Shown: piece by piece, positions 52,357 to 60,885 of the stretch | How positions within the stretch are numbered: the first letter of the stretch is position 1 | How the letters are laid out: every line of letters starts with the position of its first letter | From: an uncultured Collinsella sp. | GTDB lineage: Bacteria > Actinomycetota > Coriobacteriia > Coriobacteriales > Coriobacteriaceae | Length of the DNA: 64,000 nt | Direction: 5' to 3' | Assembly (NCBI GenBank): GCA_959606065.1 | Contig: CAUHHV010000005.1 | Span: forward strand, 1 to 64,000 | Made by a program: the position numbers and the translations under genes | Notes under the pieces: generated by a model | Seen by the model: the letters and a program-made list of their open reading frames with translations, nothing else | Told to the model about the DNA's origin: nothing | Database searches by the model: none

Positions 52357-53076
52357 ATGGAAAACAAGAAGAAAAAGCGCTACGGCATCGTTGCCGCCCT
52401 GCTGCTGCTGGTGCTGGCTGCCGGTGTGGGCACCTACGCCTGGCTGACAGCTACCGATACGGAGACCAATGAGTTCACGGTCGGTAATATCGGCAAGCCC
52501 GAAGTGAAGCCCGACCCTGATCATCCGGACAAGCCCGGCACTGATCCCACAAACCCCTCAGTGGATGGTTATCTGTTCGAGACCAAATGGACCGATGGCT
52601 CCAAGATGATTCCCGGCACCGCCGTCAATAAGAACCCCAACGTCGGCATCGGCAAGGATTCCGATAGCTCCTATGTGTTCATCTATGTGAAGAACGCAAT
52701 TGTGGAGACAGGCGCCGAAAACGCCCTTGCCAAGACCCCGTACTTCACCCTTAATCCCAACTGGAAGCCGGTTGCTACTGACCAGGTGAAGACCAACGGT
52801 AACAATGACCAGTACGTGAGCGGTCTGTTCATGTATGTCGCTGATGGCAACAGCACTCCTGCAAAGCTTACTCCCGCTGATAACAAGGCTGCTTACACCG
52901 GTGAGCTGTTCAGCACCGTGCATATCCCGGCTGCCTTGAACAGCACGGATGTTGTTCAAGGTCCCGCTATGACGGTCTCCTGCTACATCTTCGGTGCCGA
53001 CCAGAAGGGCAACGAGACTGACGCTGCCGCCAACGCCGTTGCTCAGGCCAAGACTTGGGCTGCCACCCAGAAGTAA
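52357..53076 (+). CDS. TasA-like protein 1 with SipW-type signal peptide
   Basis: 239 residues (GAAAGGAAGAGG upstream). The N-terminus KKKKRYGIVAALLLLVLAAG then GTYAWLTATDTETNEFTVG (25-43) is the SipW-cognate type: hydrophobic core, TYAWxT, and NxFTxG after it. The mature part (Asp/Pro-rich linker at about 46-65, then a beta-rich domain) resembles small TasA/CalY-like fibre subunits. It is the first and probably most abundant product, since a hairpin follows it. Structural role is inferred from family and context. Confidence 0.72.
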   Translation: MENKKKKRYGIVAALLLLVLAAGVGTYAWLTATDTETNEFTVGNIGKPEVKPDPDHPDKPGTDPTNPSVDGYLFETKWTDGSKMIPGTAVNKNPNVGIGKDSDSSYVFIYVKNAIVETGAENALAKTPYFTLNPNWKPVATDQVKTNGNNDQYVSGLFMYVADGNSTPAKLTPADNKAAYTGELFSTVHIPAALNSTDVVQGPAMTVSCYIFGADQKGNETDAAANAVAQAKTWAATQK

Positions 53077-53092
53077 TCCCGCTCCCCCCACT

Positions 53093-53137
53093 GAGATCCC
53101 GGTCCGCTCCCCATCCCCATTTTCGGGTCGGGATCTC
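53093..53137 (+). terminator. Partial terminator between TasA-like genes 1 and 2
   Basis: GAGATCCCG (53093-53101) pairs with CGGGATCTC (53129-53137), followed by GGTCCCCCTTTG. It could lower expression of downstream genes relative to the first subunit. Confidence 0.55.
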
Positions 53138-53169
53138 GGTCCCCCTTTGATCGACGATTGGCGAACGTA

Positions 53170-53817
53170 ATGCTCAACAATCTTTCCGACAATCAGAAAC
53201 GCACCTTGGCGCTTGCCGCGATGGCGCTGTTGGCCCTGGCGTGCCTGTGTGGCACGCTGGCTTTTACCGTTGATATGGTTCCGGCGAACAACGTCCTATC
53301 GTTTGGCAGCGTGAAGGTACGAGTCTGCGAATACACCCTAAACGAGCAGGGCGAGGAGATTCCGTTTGAGGCCGACGAGCGCGGCGACTATCCCGACACC
53401 GAGGCCGGGGGCTCTGACATCAGCCGCATTGTGCGCGTGGAGAACGCCGGCGCGCAGCCTGAGTACGTTCGCGCTCGTCTGCGCATGACGTCGGTGGCGC
53501 CCGACGGTTCGAGTGCGGACGCCTCGGGCAACGTCGCCTTTCACGTGAACGCGGGCGAGGGGTCCCCGTGGATCGATGGCGGCGATGGGTGGTACTACTA
53601 CCGCGGATTGGCCGGATGCGGGGGCGTGCTCGATTCCGGTGCCATGACGGAGAGCCTCATGGACTCGCTGCGATTTGTGGGCGACTACCACGATGCCGCG
53701 CGCGGCGGCTCATACAGGCTCGATATCGACGTCCAGGCCGTGCAGGCCAAAAACCGGCAGGCAAACGATACCGTCCTCGACGTGCTCGACGTCGTGGGCT
53801 GGCCGGAGGCGAACTAG
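53170..53817 (+). CDS. TasA-like protein 2 with SipW-type signal peptide
   Basis: 215 residues from ATG 53170 (a TTG at 53158 is an alternative). Signal peptide LALAAMALLALACLCGTLAF with FTVDMVPANNVLSFGSVKVRV after it, again the SipW-cognate pattern. Mature part is acidic with beta-strand propensity: IVRVENAGAQPEYVRARLRMT, WYYYRGLAGCGGVLDSG. Related to the family of small exported proteins next to SipW in Gram-positive gut bacteria. Likely minor subunit or adaptor of the same fibre or matrix. Confidence 0.68.
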   Translation: MLNNLSDNQKRTLALAAMALLALACLCGTLAFTVDMVPANNVLSFGSVKVRVCEYTLNEQGEEIPFEADERGDYPDTEAGGSDISRIVRVENAGAQPEYVRARLRMTSVAPDGSSADASGNVAFHVNAGEGSPWIDGGDGWYYYRGLAGCGGVLDSGAMTESLMDSLRFVGDYHDAARGGSYRLDIDVQAVQAKNRQANDTVLDVLDVVGWPEAN

Positions 53818-53820
53818 CCC

Positions 53821-56800
53821 ATGGAGATTAAGAACAGAAACCGAGGCGTGCTCGGCAGGCTGATCGCTGTGGTGGCAATCGCCCTTTGCTGCGTTGTAGC
53901 GCTGCCGGCGGCAGCGCATGCCGAGGATCAGACCGAATTCCATATCACAAACAGGAACGACTTCCTGGCGTGTGTCGCGCTGTCGCGACAGCGCGACACG
54001 TCGCAGTGGCTCGTCTATCTCGATAACGATATCGTTCTTAACGATGATGATATGAACGCCATTGTTGAGGATACGGTCAAGCACCTCTCCTTTGGCAACA
54101 AAGAACATCCCTTTAAGGGCGTCTTTGACGGTAAAAACCATACCGTGAAGGGCCTGAACTACGAGAATAAGGTCTTGGATCCCGAGCGCGATACGGGCTT
54201 TTTTGCCGAGACCGATGGCGCCACCATCAAGAACTTCCTGGTCAAGGATGCCAACATCTGGGCTGACTTCCGCGGCGGCATTATCGTGGGCAGGGCGATC
54301 AAGACCCACTTCGAAAACGTTATGGTCATGGAGAGCACCCTGCACGTTACGTGTGCCAACAACATGCTCAATGTGATTACCAATGCGGGTTTTGAGGGGG
54401 GCCTGATTGCCGGCGAGCTCGATGGTTGCACCCTCTACAACTGCGAGGTCCGTGGTGGCCGCGCCGTTAACAACACGACTTCGGGCGTGCAGGCAATCGG
54501 TGGCGAGGGCCTGTATATGGCGGCGTTTGCCGGCTACGTTAAGAACTCGACCATCGAGTATTGCCGCGTGACGCCTACGCGCAACGAGGATGGCTCGATT
54601 GCCGAGAAGGGCATGACCGACGTTACCAATAAATACGATGTGGCCATTGGCGCCCTGGGCGGCAACAACGTGTACGCCTCGGGTTTTGTGGGCTGCATGG
54701 CAGAAGGCGCTAAAGTCATTGACTGCTTTTCAACGGCGAAATGCTATAGCTATGCTGCTTCTTACGTGGGCGTTGTCTCCGTAACGCGCGCTTGGACGGG
54801 CGGTCTTGCAGGCCGCATCTTGTCTAAGAGCGGTAACGAGATCACTCGCAGCCATTTCGCCGGCGATTTGAGCTCGCGCCAGTACAACCCCATCGCCGTG
54901 ATCCCCATTATTCAAAACGACGTGAACCTGGGCGGTATTGCTGCACGCGCTAATGCGGGTGATGCGACTATCACTGATTGCTACTTCAAGCCCAGTGTCA
55001 GCCTATCCGGGTTTAGTCAGGGTACGGCAGCCAAGAAGAAGATTTACGCCCTTGCGGGTGATGGCACGGTATCCGGTGCCGGATTCGGTCCCTGGGACGA
55101 CGAACGCTACGTCACACGTGAGCTGTGGGAGCAGCATGATTACGACTTCTGTGCCGGCACCATGCGCTCGACTGCTAACGATGCGTATCCGAATGACTCA
55201 CACCCCAATGAGTGGGCGATGGACTACAAACTGAATATCCCCGTACACGGCGAAAGCGTGAAGACGACGACCGACTTCCCCGGCGCGGGTACGGCAACCG
55301 TTCTGGCAACCATGTTGGGAAAAGATCAATCTACCAGCGATCCGTACACCTTTGCCGTGAGCGCCGTGCTGGCGGGAACGGCCCAGGGCTTGGCCAAGGG
55401 CGATACGTTGGTAACGTTTAAGCAGGATACCTCCGCAAAGCCTGAGGGGCTGAGCGAGGAGAACGGCGGCTACCGCTTTATGGGCTGGTTCCGCGAGCCC
55501 GATGTGCGTGTGAACCGAATTGGACAAGACAACAGCTGGTTTGACGGCAAGACCGATGCCGATGCTGTGGCTGCTGGCAAGCAGGTCCAGAAGAGCGAGT
55601 TGCACGACGAAACGTCAACCTATACTGCCGATAACGCGAAAGTGGCCAAGGCTTTTGAGGGCAATGACCTGTTTATCGCTTCGTACGAGGCACAGGTGCT
55701 GTTCTATAACGTTAAGGGCGAGACGCTTGATTGGAAAACCGGTGCTGCGCACGGCAAGTCAACTGATTGGTACCGCTATGGCGTGGGTTTGACGCCCGCT
55801 GCCCCCGCGGATCGCGGCAACTTGAAGCCTACCGCGACATTTATCGGCTGGACCACGCAGCCTAGCAGCGAGGCGGGGATGAATGGTGGCTATGCCGCCA
55901 TCACCTCGACTCAGTTAGCCGAGCTTAAAAATCAGGGAGCTTTTTATCCTGCGGGTAGCGAGATTACGGTTGTCCGTCCTACCGACTTCTACCCGGTGTA
56001 CAGCGACTACGTGTCGAACATCATGACGGTGTTCGAGGGCAATGAGCGGGACACAACCGACGATAAGACTCTGCGCGACGGCGTGGGCAAAACCAATGTC
56101 GACGTCCAGACTACCGAGGACGGCACCAGCGTCTACACGGTACAGGTGTGCAACACGGAAGGTACGCCCCTGTCCAATGGCGGCAAACTGCCCGATGGCT
56201 ATCGCTTCTTGGGTTGGTACGAAAACAAGGGAACCGAGGATGCTCCGCTCGAGGTGCGCGTAAGCCGCGATCCCAGCTATACGCTCCCCGCAGATGTCGA
56301 TTTAACCGCGCCGCATACCTACATCGCCCGCTTTGAGTACCGAGTGGATTATTACGTTCGGGCTTATACCAACCATGAGTTTACGGACAGCAAGCTACTT
56401 TGTTCCGTTTGGAATCGCTATCAAACGCCCTTTGAGGAAAACGTCGGTAGTACCTTCGTGCGTGAAAACGTCGTCCACTGGGGTCCGGAGCATGTTGACC
56501 ACGGTATAAAGGATAGGTATGACGAAACGTGTGGCACGCGCTTCACGAAGGAAACCCTTGTCGTGAGTCCCCTTAACGCGTACTCGCACAACGTTAAAAA
56601 CGATACGGGAGCCGATACTCTAAAAAACCTCTATGCCGATACTGATTTTCCAGGCGCTGCAACGCTAAGCGATACTTGGACTTCGGCTTCGCTGAACGTA
56701 AAGGCCAAACTGGTGAATGATCGCTATCGCCTGAATTTCTGGACGCTTGAGCGCGATGGTGAATATTGGACATATGTGAAAAATCCCATCGAGAGCATAG

Positions 56801-59277
56801 TGCGTACAGATAAGAAGTACTACGTTCGCGCGATGATTACCACGGATGTTAATTTCTACAACAAGGGCGATAATGTCGTGAGGACTGCCACGCGGCGCTA
56901 TGAGAGTAACTTGCTGCAGACCAAGGTGAACGGGGCGGATCCGACGTTCACGTATTACTACCCGCATGTTAATAAGTCGGTTAAAGTGGCCGAAAAACCA
57001 GAAGATGGTGAGAAGGGATCGTATGAGAGCCCCCTGACCCTCGAAGCTTCCCCGACCGATGCCGACATGGCCGTGCCGGGCTATAAGTTCCTGGGCTGGA
57101 TTTCGACCGCCGAGGTCAAGAAGGATTCTGCCGTCTGGAACTATATCTATGATGTTGCCGACGACTCCTATGTGACGAGCGATCCGGAAAAGGCGGCGCC
57201 ATACTTGGCGACGGATGACTCCAAGGTCACCCAGTGTCAGGATGCCTATCCCGTCTACGCAAAGTTCGACGTCAACTACACCACCAACCTGCACCGCGCC
57301 GGTTTTAATGGCACTTCCGAGGTGAATGTTCCTAGGTATGACATCACCCCTAATCTCAATGCGGACACCGATCCCGCCACGGCAACGGTGACTCCTGATA
57401 TCGAAACGACGGTATACAAGTCAGGCGGCGAGCGATACAAGCTGAATAAGGTCGAAATCGAACTCCCGAACGGTGAGGTTAAGGAGCTCGAATCTGACGG
57501 CAATAACTCGTATACCTATCCGGTGGAGCCGGGCAAGCCTTACATGTTTGTGGCCTACTACACGCCCATTGCGGTGGTGTATCACCTGAACGACACCGAT
57601 ATCGATGGCAAGCTCGCGCAGGAGGGCAATACGCTCGGCAGCCTTAAGGATGGCATGCCGCTGCCAACGTATAACGTTGGAGACATCGATGCTGCGACGG
57701 GTGCATACAATGCCTTCGTAGGCTGGACGGAAACTAAGCCGGTACCTGGCAAGGGTTATGTCGTTTGGTCGGACGGCGTTTCCATGGTGGATAAAAACAC
57801 TGTGGTCAAGGCCCCCATGGAGCTGTACCCGGTTTACCGTCCCAGCGCGGTAAAAGTCCAATCGAATATCGATGCCAAGCTGGATAACCCCGATTCCGTG
57901 CGTTCTCTTTCGCGCACCGACTCTGTCGATCAAATTTCGCTGGAAGTAAGAGCTACAGCTGAGGTTGTCGGCAAGGATGGCACCAAGTACGACTTTGTCG
58001 GCTGGTCGCGTGACTATGAACCCGATGGCAAATACACCCTGTTGACCGATGACGAGAAGTATCCCCTCGAGGGCAGCGAGCCCTTTGAGAGCGCGACGTA
58101 TACCGCGGTGTACAAGGTCACGCCGTATAAGGTGCGCTATCACGGCGTCGACGGGGCGGTCATCTTTACAGCGACGGTCGACTCGGACGGCGAGCGAGCG
58201 ACGGGCGCCGGCTTTGTCCATAACGTCGATGTTCCCAAGGTGGATGAGAGCGGCAACCCGGTCTATGACAAAAACGGCAATCCCGAGATGGAGAAAAAGT
58301 CCGTGGCATACGACCCGGACGCCCACTCCAAGATCGTCGCGCTGCTCGATGAACAGGCGGCCAGCGGTGACGTACGCGAGCTCTTCCTGGAGTGGCGATA
58401 TGTGCCTGCCGTTGGCGCTCCGAAGTCTTGGAATGAGTTTAAGGGCGAGCCGGTCACGGGAGACATGGACCTGTATCCCGTGACGTATCGCGTGGTTGCC
58501 AACGATACGTCTGATCCCGCGAGCCCCGTAACTATGACCGCGCAGCTTAAATGGCTGCTCGATCCCGCCGCCGCCAACACCGTCGATGACGGTGCCGACA
58601 AGGCGCCGTTTAAGGTCTGCTTCGCCGAGCCGTTTATGGGGACGCAGCTGACTGTTACCGTTAAGCGGGCGAGCTACGGTCCTGGTGCGTCCATGGCGGA
58701 GGAACCCGTTAACGACCAGTATGTCTCGCTCTACAGCTTGGGCTCGGGTAACGGTTCGTTCGACTTGGCCAACCGTCTGGAGTCCAAGAAGACAGGCGAA
58801 GGCGAGCAAGATCCCGGTAATGCCGTGTTCAACTTTGCCCAGACTCATGCGCTGACGATCGTCAAAAAGACCACCGACGCCAGCGCCATGGGACAGACGT
58901 TCCGCTTTAAGGTGACACGCAAGGCGTCGGAGGATTCTCCTGCCGAGACGCGCATGGTCGAGGTGAAAGTTAGCGAGAGGCGCGACGAAGACGGCGAGAC
59001 CTGGTATGTCGGCAGCGTGCAATTTGCCGCGCCGACGGGCATCTATACCGTCGAGGAAGACACGAATTGGGCATGGCGCTACGAGGGCGAGCTGAGCACG
59101 CCGGGCAAGGCGCCCGGTAAATCTGCCGAGCTGACGATTTCGTCTGCTTCGAGCGCGGGCGATGCGGTGGTGACGTGCGTCAACACGCGCGCGAAGGACA
59201 AATGGGTCGATGGCGGCTCGCGTGCCAAGAATGTTTGGGAAAACGGCACGCTGAGGAGGGAGGACAAGGATGACTAA
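53821..59277 (+). CDS. Giant secreted surface protein (putative adhesin), 1818 residues
   Basis: Classical signal peptide (about 1-34, LIAVVAIALCCVVALPAAAHA). Residues about 40-460 look like a right-handed beta helix with GLUG-like motifs (VFDGKNHTVKGLNY, GFFAETDGATIKNFLV). Residues about 470-1500 contain repeated Listeria-Bacteroides/InlB B-type motifs around (Y)xFxGW: YRFMGWFREP, TFIGWTTQPS, YRFLGWYENK, YKFLGWISTA, AFVGWTETKP, YDFVGWSRDY. The C-terminus (about 1670-1800) is a Cna-B/Spy0128-like domain (ALTIVKKTTD..., ending in VNTR). No LPXTG-type signal is present, so it is secreted or held by partners. Inferred adhesin or matrix protein. Confidence 0.8.
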   Translation: MEIKNRNRGVLGRLIAVVAIALCCVVALPAAAHAEDQTEFHITNRNDFLACVALSRQRDTSQWLVYLDNDIVLNDDDMNAIVEDTVKHLSFGNKEHPFKGVFDGKNHTVKGLNYENKVLDPERDTGFFAETDGATIKNFLVKDANIWADFRGGIIVGRAIKTHFENVMVMESTLHVTCANNMLNVITNAGFEGGLIAGELDGCTLYNCEVRGGRAVNNTTSGVQAIGGEGLYMAAFAGYVKNSTIEYCRVTPTRNEDGSIAEKGMTDVTNKYDVAIGALGGNNVYASGFVGCMAEGAKVIDCFSTAKCYSYAASYVGVVSVTRAWTGGLAGRILSKSGNEITRSHFAGDLSSRQYNPIAVIPIIQNDVNLGGIAARANAGDATITDCYFKPSVSLSGFSQGTAAKKKIYALAGDGTVSGAGFGPWDDERYVTRELWEQHDYDFCAGTMRSTANDAYPNDSHPNEWAMDYKLNIPVHGESVKTTTDFPGAGTATVLATMLGKDQSTSDPYTFAVSAVLAGTAQGLAKGDTLVTFKQDTSAKPEGLSEENGGYRFMGWFREPDVRVNRIGQDNSWFDGKTDADAVAAGKQVQKSELHDETSTYTADNAKVAKAFEGNDLFIASYEAQVLFYNVKGETLDWKTGAAHGKSTDWYRYGVGLTPAAPADRGNLKPTATFIGWTTQPSSEAGMNGGYAAITSTQLAELKNQGAFYPAGSEITVVRPTDFYPVYSDYVSNIMTVFEGNERDTTDDKTLRDGVGKTNVDVQTTEDGTSVYTVQVCNTEGTPLSNGGKLPDGYRFLGWYENKGTEDAPLEVRVSRDPSYTLPADVDLTAPHTYIARFEYRVDYYVRAYTNHEFTDSKLLCSVWNRYQTPFEENVGSTFVRENVVHWGPEHVDHGIKDRYDETCGTRFTKETLVVSPLNAYSHNVKNDTGADTLKNLYADTDFPGAATLSDTWTSASLNVKAKLVNDRYRLNFWTLERDGEYWTYVKNPIESIVRTDKKYYVRAMITTDVNFYNKGDNVVRTATRRYESNLLQTKVNGADPTFTYYYPHVNKSVKVAEKPEDGEKGSYESPLTLEASPTDADMAVPGYKFLGWISTAEVKKDSAVWNYIYDVADDSYVTSDPEKAAPYLATDDSKVTQCQDAYPVYAKFDVNYTTNLHRAGFNGTSEVNVPRYDITPNLNADTDPATATVTPDIETTVYKSGGERYKLNKVEIELPNGEVKELESDGNNSYTYPVEPGKPYMFVAYYTPIAVVYHLNDTDIDGKLAQEGNTLGSLKDGMPLPTYNVGDIDAATGAYNAFVGWTETKPVPGKGYVVWSDGVSMVDKNTVVKAPMELYPVYRPSAVKVQSNIDAKLDNPDSVRSLSRTDSVDQISLEVRATAEVVGKDGTKYDFVGWSRDYEPDGKYTLLTDDEKYPLEGSEPFESATYTAVYKVTPYKVRYHGVDGAVIFTATVDSDGERATGAGFVHNVDVPKVDESGNPVYDKNGNPEMEKKSVAYDPDAHSKIVALLDEQAASGDVRELFLEWRYVPAVGAPKSWNEFKGEPVTGDMDLYPVTYRVVANDTSDPASPVTMTAQLKWLLDPAAANTVDDGADKAPFKVCFAEPFMGTQLTVTVKRASYGPGASMAEEPVNDQYVSLYSLGSGNGSFDLANRLESKKTGEGEQDPGNAVFNFAQTHALTIVKKTTDASAMGQTFRFKVTRKASEDSPAETRMVEVKVSERRDEDGETWYVGSVQFAAPTGIYTVEEDTNWAWRYEGELSTPGKAPGKSAELTISSASSAGDAVVTCVNTRAKDKWVDGGSRAKNVWENGTLRREDKDD

Positions 59278-59842
59278 GCGCAAGCGGATCGTTGCCCTCC
59301 TTGTCGGCGTCCTCCTTTTGGCCGGCGTCGTCGGCACCTTTGCGTGGCTTTCGGTTACGGGCGTGCTGGTCAACGAGTTTGGCTTTGGCTCGGTGGCGCC
59401 TTCGGTGGACGAGACGCTCAAGGACAACGTGATGAAAAGGGATGTCTCGGTAAAAAACACGGGCTCGGCTCCGGCATACCTGCGTGTCGCGGTGGATATC
59501 TACTGGCAGGATAAGGATGGCGCGCGCCTGTGGGATGAGCCGGTTGCCGGCACCGACTACACCATTGAGTGGGGCGATAAAGGCGATGCCTCCGCCACTA
59601 ACAGACCTTCGTCTTGGGTTCTTGCGAGCGACGGGTTCTACTACTGGACGTCTTCTGTTAAGCCGCTCGACAAGACGGGCGTGCTCATCAAGAGCGTGTC
59701 CGAAAAGAAGGCAGATGGTAAAAACCTAGTCGTCGACATTTCGACCCAGGCGATTCAGTCCACGCCCGACGATGCGGTCACCGAGGCATGGAACTGTACG
59801 GTCAAAGATGGCGTGCTGGTGCCGCCGCACGGAGGTGCGTAA
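59270..59842 (+). CDS. TasA-like protein 3 with SipW-type signal peptide
   Basis: 190 residues; starts 8 bases inside the adhesin gene, so it is translationally coupled. Signal peptide RKRIVALLVGVLLLAGVVG, then TFAWLSVTGVLVNEFGFGSV (26-45): the SipW pattern FAW...NEFxxG. The mature domain has VKNTGSAPAYLRVAVDIYWQ, a motif of TasA/CalY-type proteins, and WVLASDGFYYWTSSVKP. Third SipW substrate of the locus. Confidence 0.72.
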   Translation: MTKRKRIVALLVGVLLLAGVVGTFAWLSVTGVLVNEFGFGSVAPSVDETLKDNVMKRDVSVKNTGSAPAYLRVAVDIYWQDKDGARLWDEPVAGTDYTIEWGDKGDASATNRPSSWVLASDGFYYWTSSVKPLDKTGVLIKSVSEKKADGKNLVVDISTQAIQSTPDDAVTEAWNCTVKDGVLVPPHGGA

Positions 59843-59844
59843 GT

Positions 59845-60543
59845 ATGGCGTTCCCGATTCGCAGAGGCGTTGCGCGCTCCTTGCGTTGCATGGTCGCGGC
59901 CATTCTCTGCGTGGTCGCGCTCGCCGTTCCCGCCCGCGCGTTTGCCGATGCTCCCGCGATTGCCTATGACGGAAATGCGCGCCAGCTGACGGTAACGGGG
60001 GCGACGGGCTCCTCGGGGGAGCCCGATCTGTTTCCCGCCTTTAAAGATCTAATGCCCGGCGATGCGCGCGAGCAGCAGATCGAGGTTCGTGCCACGGGCG
60101 TAAAGTCCCAGGTACGCGTGTTTGTGCGGGCCGTTGTCAATCACGAGACGGCACACCTGCTGTCGCCCATTACCTTAACGGCGTCGGCTGGCGATGCGTC
60201 TGACGGTTGGCTCCAGACGGGAACGCCGGGCAGCGTGTTCGCCTATCCCACGCAGGTCGCCACGTTCACGAGCGATGGCAGCACGGTGCTCAATTTGCAA
60301 CTAAGTGTCCCGACGTCGGTGGGCAACGAGCTTGCCGACGCAAGCAAGACCATCCACTGGGAAATCACCGCCGAGGACGATGGCGAGAAGATTCCCGTAC
60401 AACCTGCTGACAGTAAGAGCCCCGGTCTGTTTGGCCTGGCGGCAACCGGCGACAGCACGCTCGCATGGCTTTTGATGCTGCTGACGCTTGCAATCATCGC
60501 TTTTATGGCCGCGCTGCTTTTGTCCCGGAGGGATAAGCGCTAG
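59845..60543 (+). CDS. Surface protein with LAATG class E sortase signal
   Basis: 232 residues (GGAGGTG upstream). Signal peptide about 10-34 (RCMVAAILCVVALAVPARAFA), a beta-rich ectodomain, and a C-terminal cell-wall sorting signal: LAATG (198-202), a transmembrane helix (about 206-226) and RRDKR. LAXTG is the site used by class E sortases of high-GC Gram-positive bacteria. No sortase gene lies in the window. It is the only member of the locus with a covalent anchor, so it may tie the fibre to the wall. Confidence 0.75.
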   Translation: MAFPIRRGVARSLRCMVAAILCVVALAVPARAFADAPAIAYDGNARQLTVTGATGSSGEPDLFPAFKDLMPGDAREQQIEVRATGVKSQVRVFVRAVVNHETAHLLSPITLTASAGDASDGWLQTGTPGSVFAYPTQVATFTSDGSTVLNLQLSVPTSVGNELADASKTIHWEITAEDDGEKIPVQPADSKSPGLFGLAATGDSTLAWLLMLLTLAIIAFMAALLLSRRDKR

Positions 60544-60602
60544 GTCCATCTTCTAAACGCAACGCCCGGGAGGGCGCCCCTTTATTGATGGAAGGCCTAA
60601 TA

Positions 60603-60651
60603 AGCTGATAGTTCCATGCCCCGATGCGTTCAGAGTGGGACGGGCTTTCCG
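60603..60651 (+). repeat. Right copy of the direct repeat flanking the surface locus
   Basis: Matches 51033-51081 in the same orientation and includes one forward arm of the array type (GGGACGGGCTTTCC at 60637-60650). Confidence 0.6.
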
Positions 60652-60661
60652 AATACAAAGA

Positions 60662-60680
60662 AGGCCACTTAATGTGGCCT
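60662..60680. ncRNA. Isolated hairpin AGGCCAC-TTAAT-GTGGCCT
   Basis: Same stem end and loop as the inner hairpin of copy 1 at 8835-8857. It lies 56 bases before copy 2 and looks like a partial copy of the same element. Confidence 0.5.
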
Positions 60681-60735
60681 ACAACTTACATATGTTGCGG
60701 ATGCTCTCATGACAAGCCGCGCTTCAACACCGAGG

Positions 60736-60866
60736 CGTCTGCCCGGCGACGCGGAATGTAAGGTTCATCGCGAGTTCCGCACGAGCCGGAGAGCACTTAA
60801 TGTGCTCTCCGTGCGAGCAGGACTGTCCGAGCAGGGAACCTTACGTTCCACGCCGCCGGGCAGACG
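60736..60866. ncRNA. Structured element, copy 2 (31-bp outer stem, conserved core)
   Basis: Outer arms 60736-60766 and 60836-60866 pair with about three mismatch or G-T positions. Core as in copy 1: ATCGCGAGTTCCGCACGAG, inner hairpin GGAGAGCAC-TTAAT-GTGCTCTCC (60788-60810), GAGCAGGACTGT and GAGCAGGGAAC. Outer-stem sequence differs completely from that of copy 1. It lies between convergent genes. Confidence 0.6.
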
Positions 60867-60885
60867 AACCAGTTAAGACGTGTCG

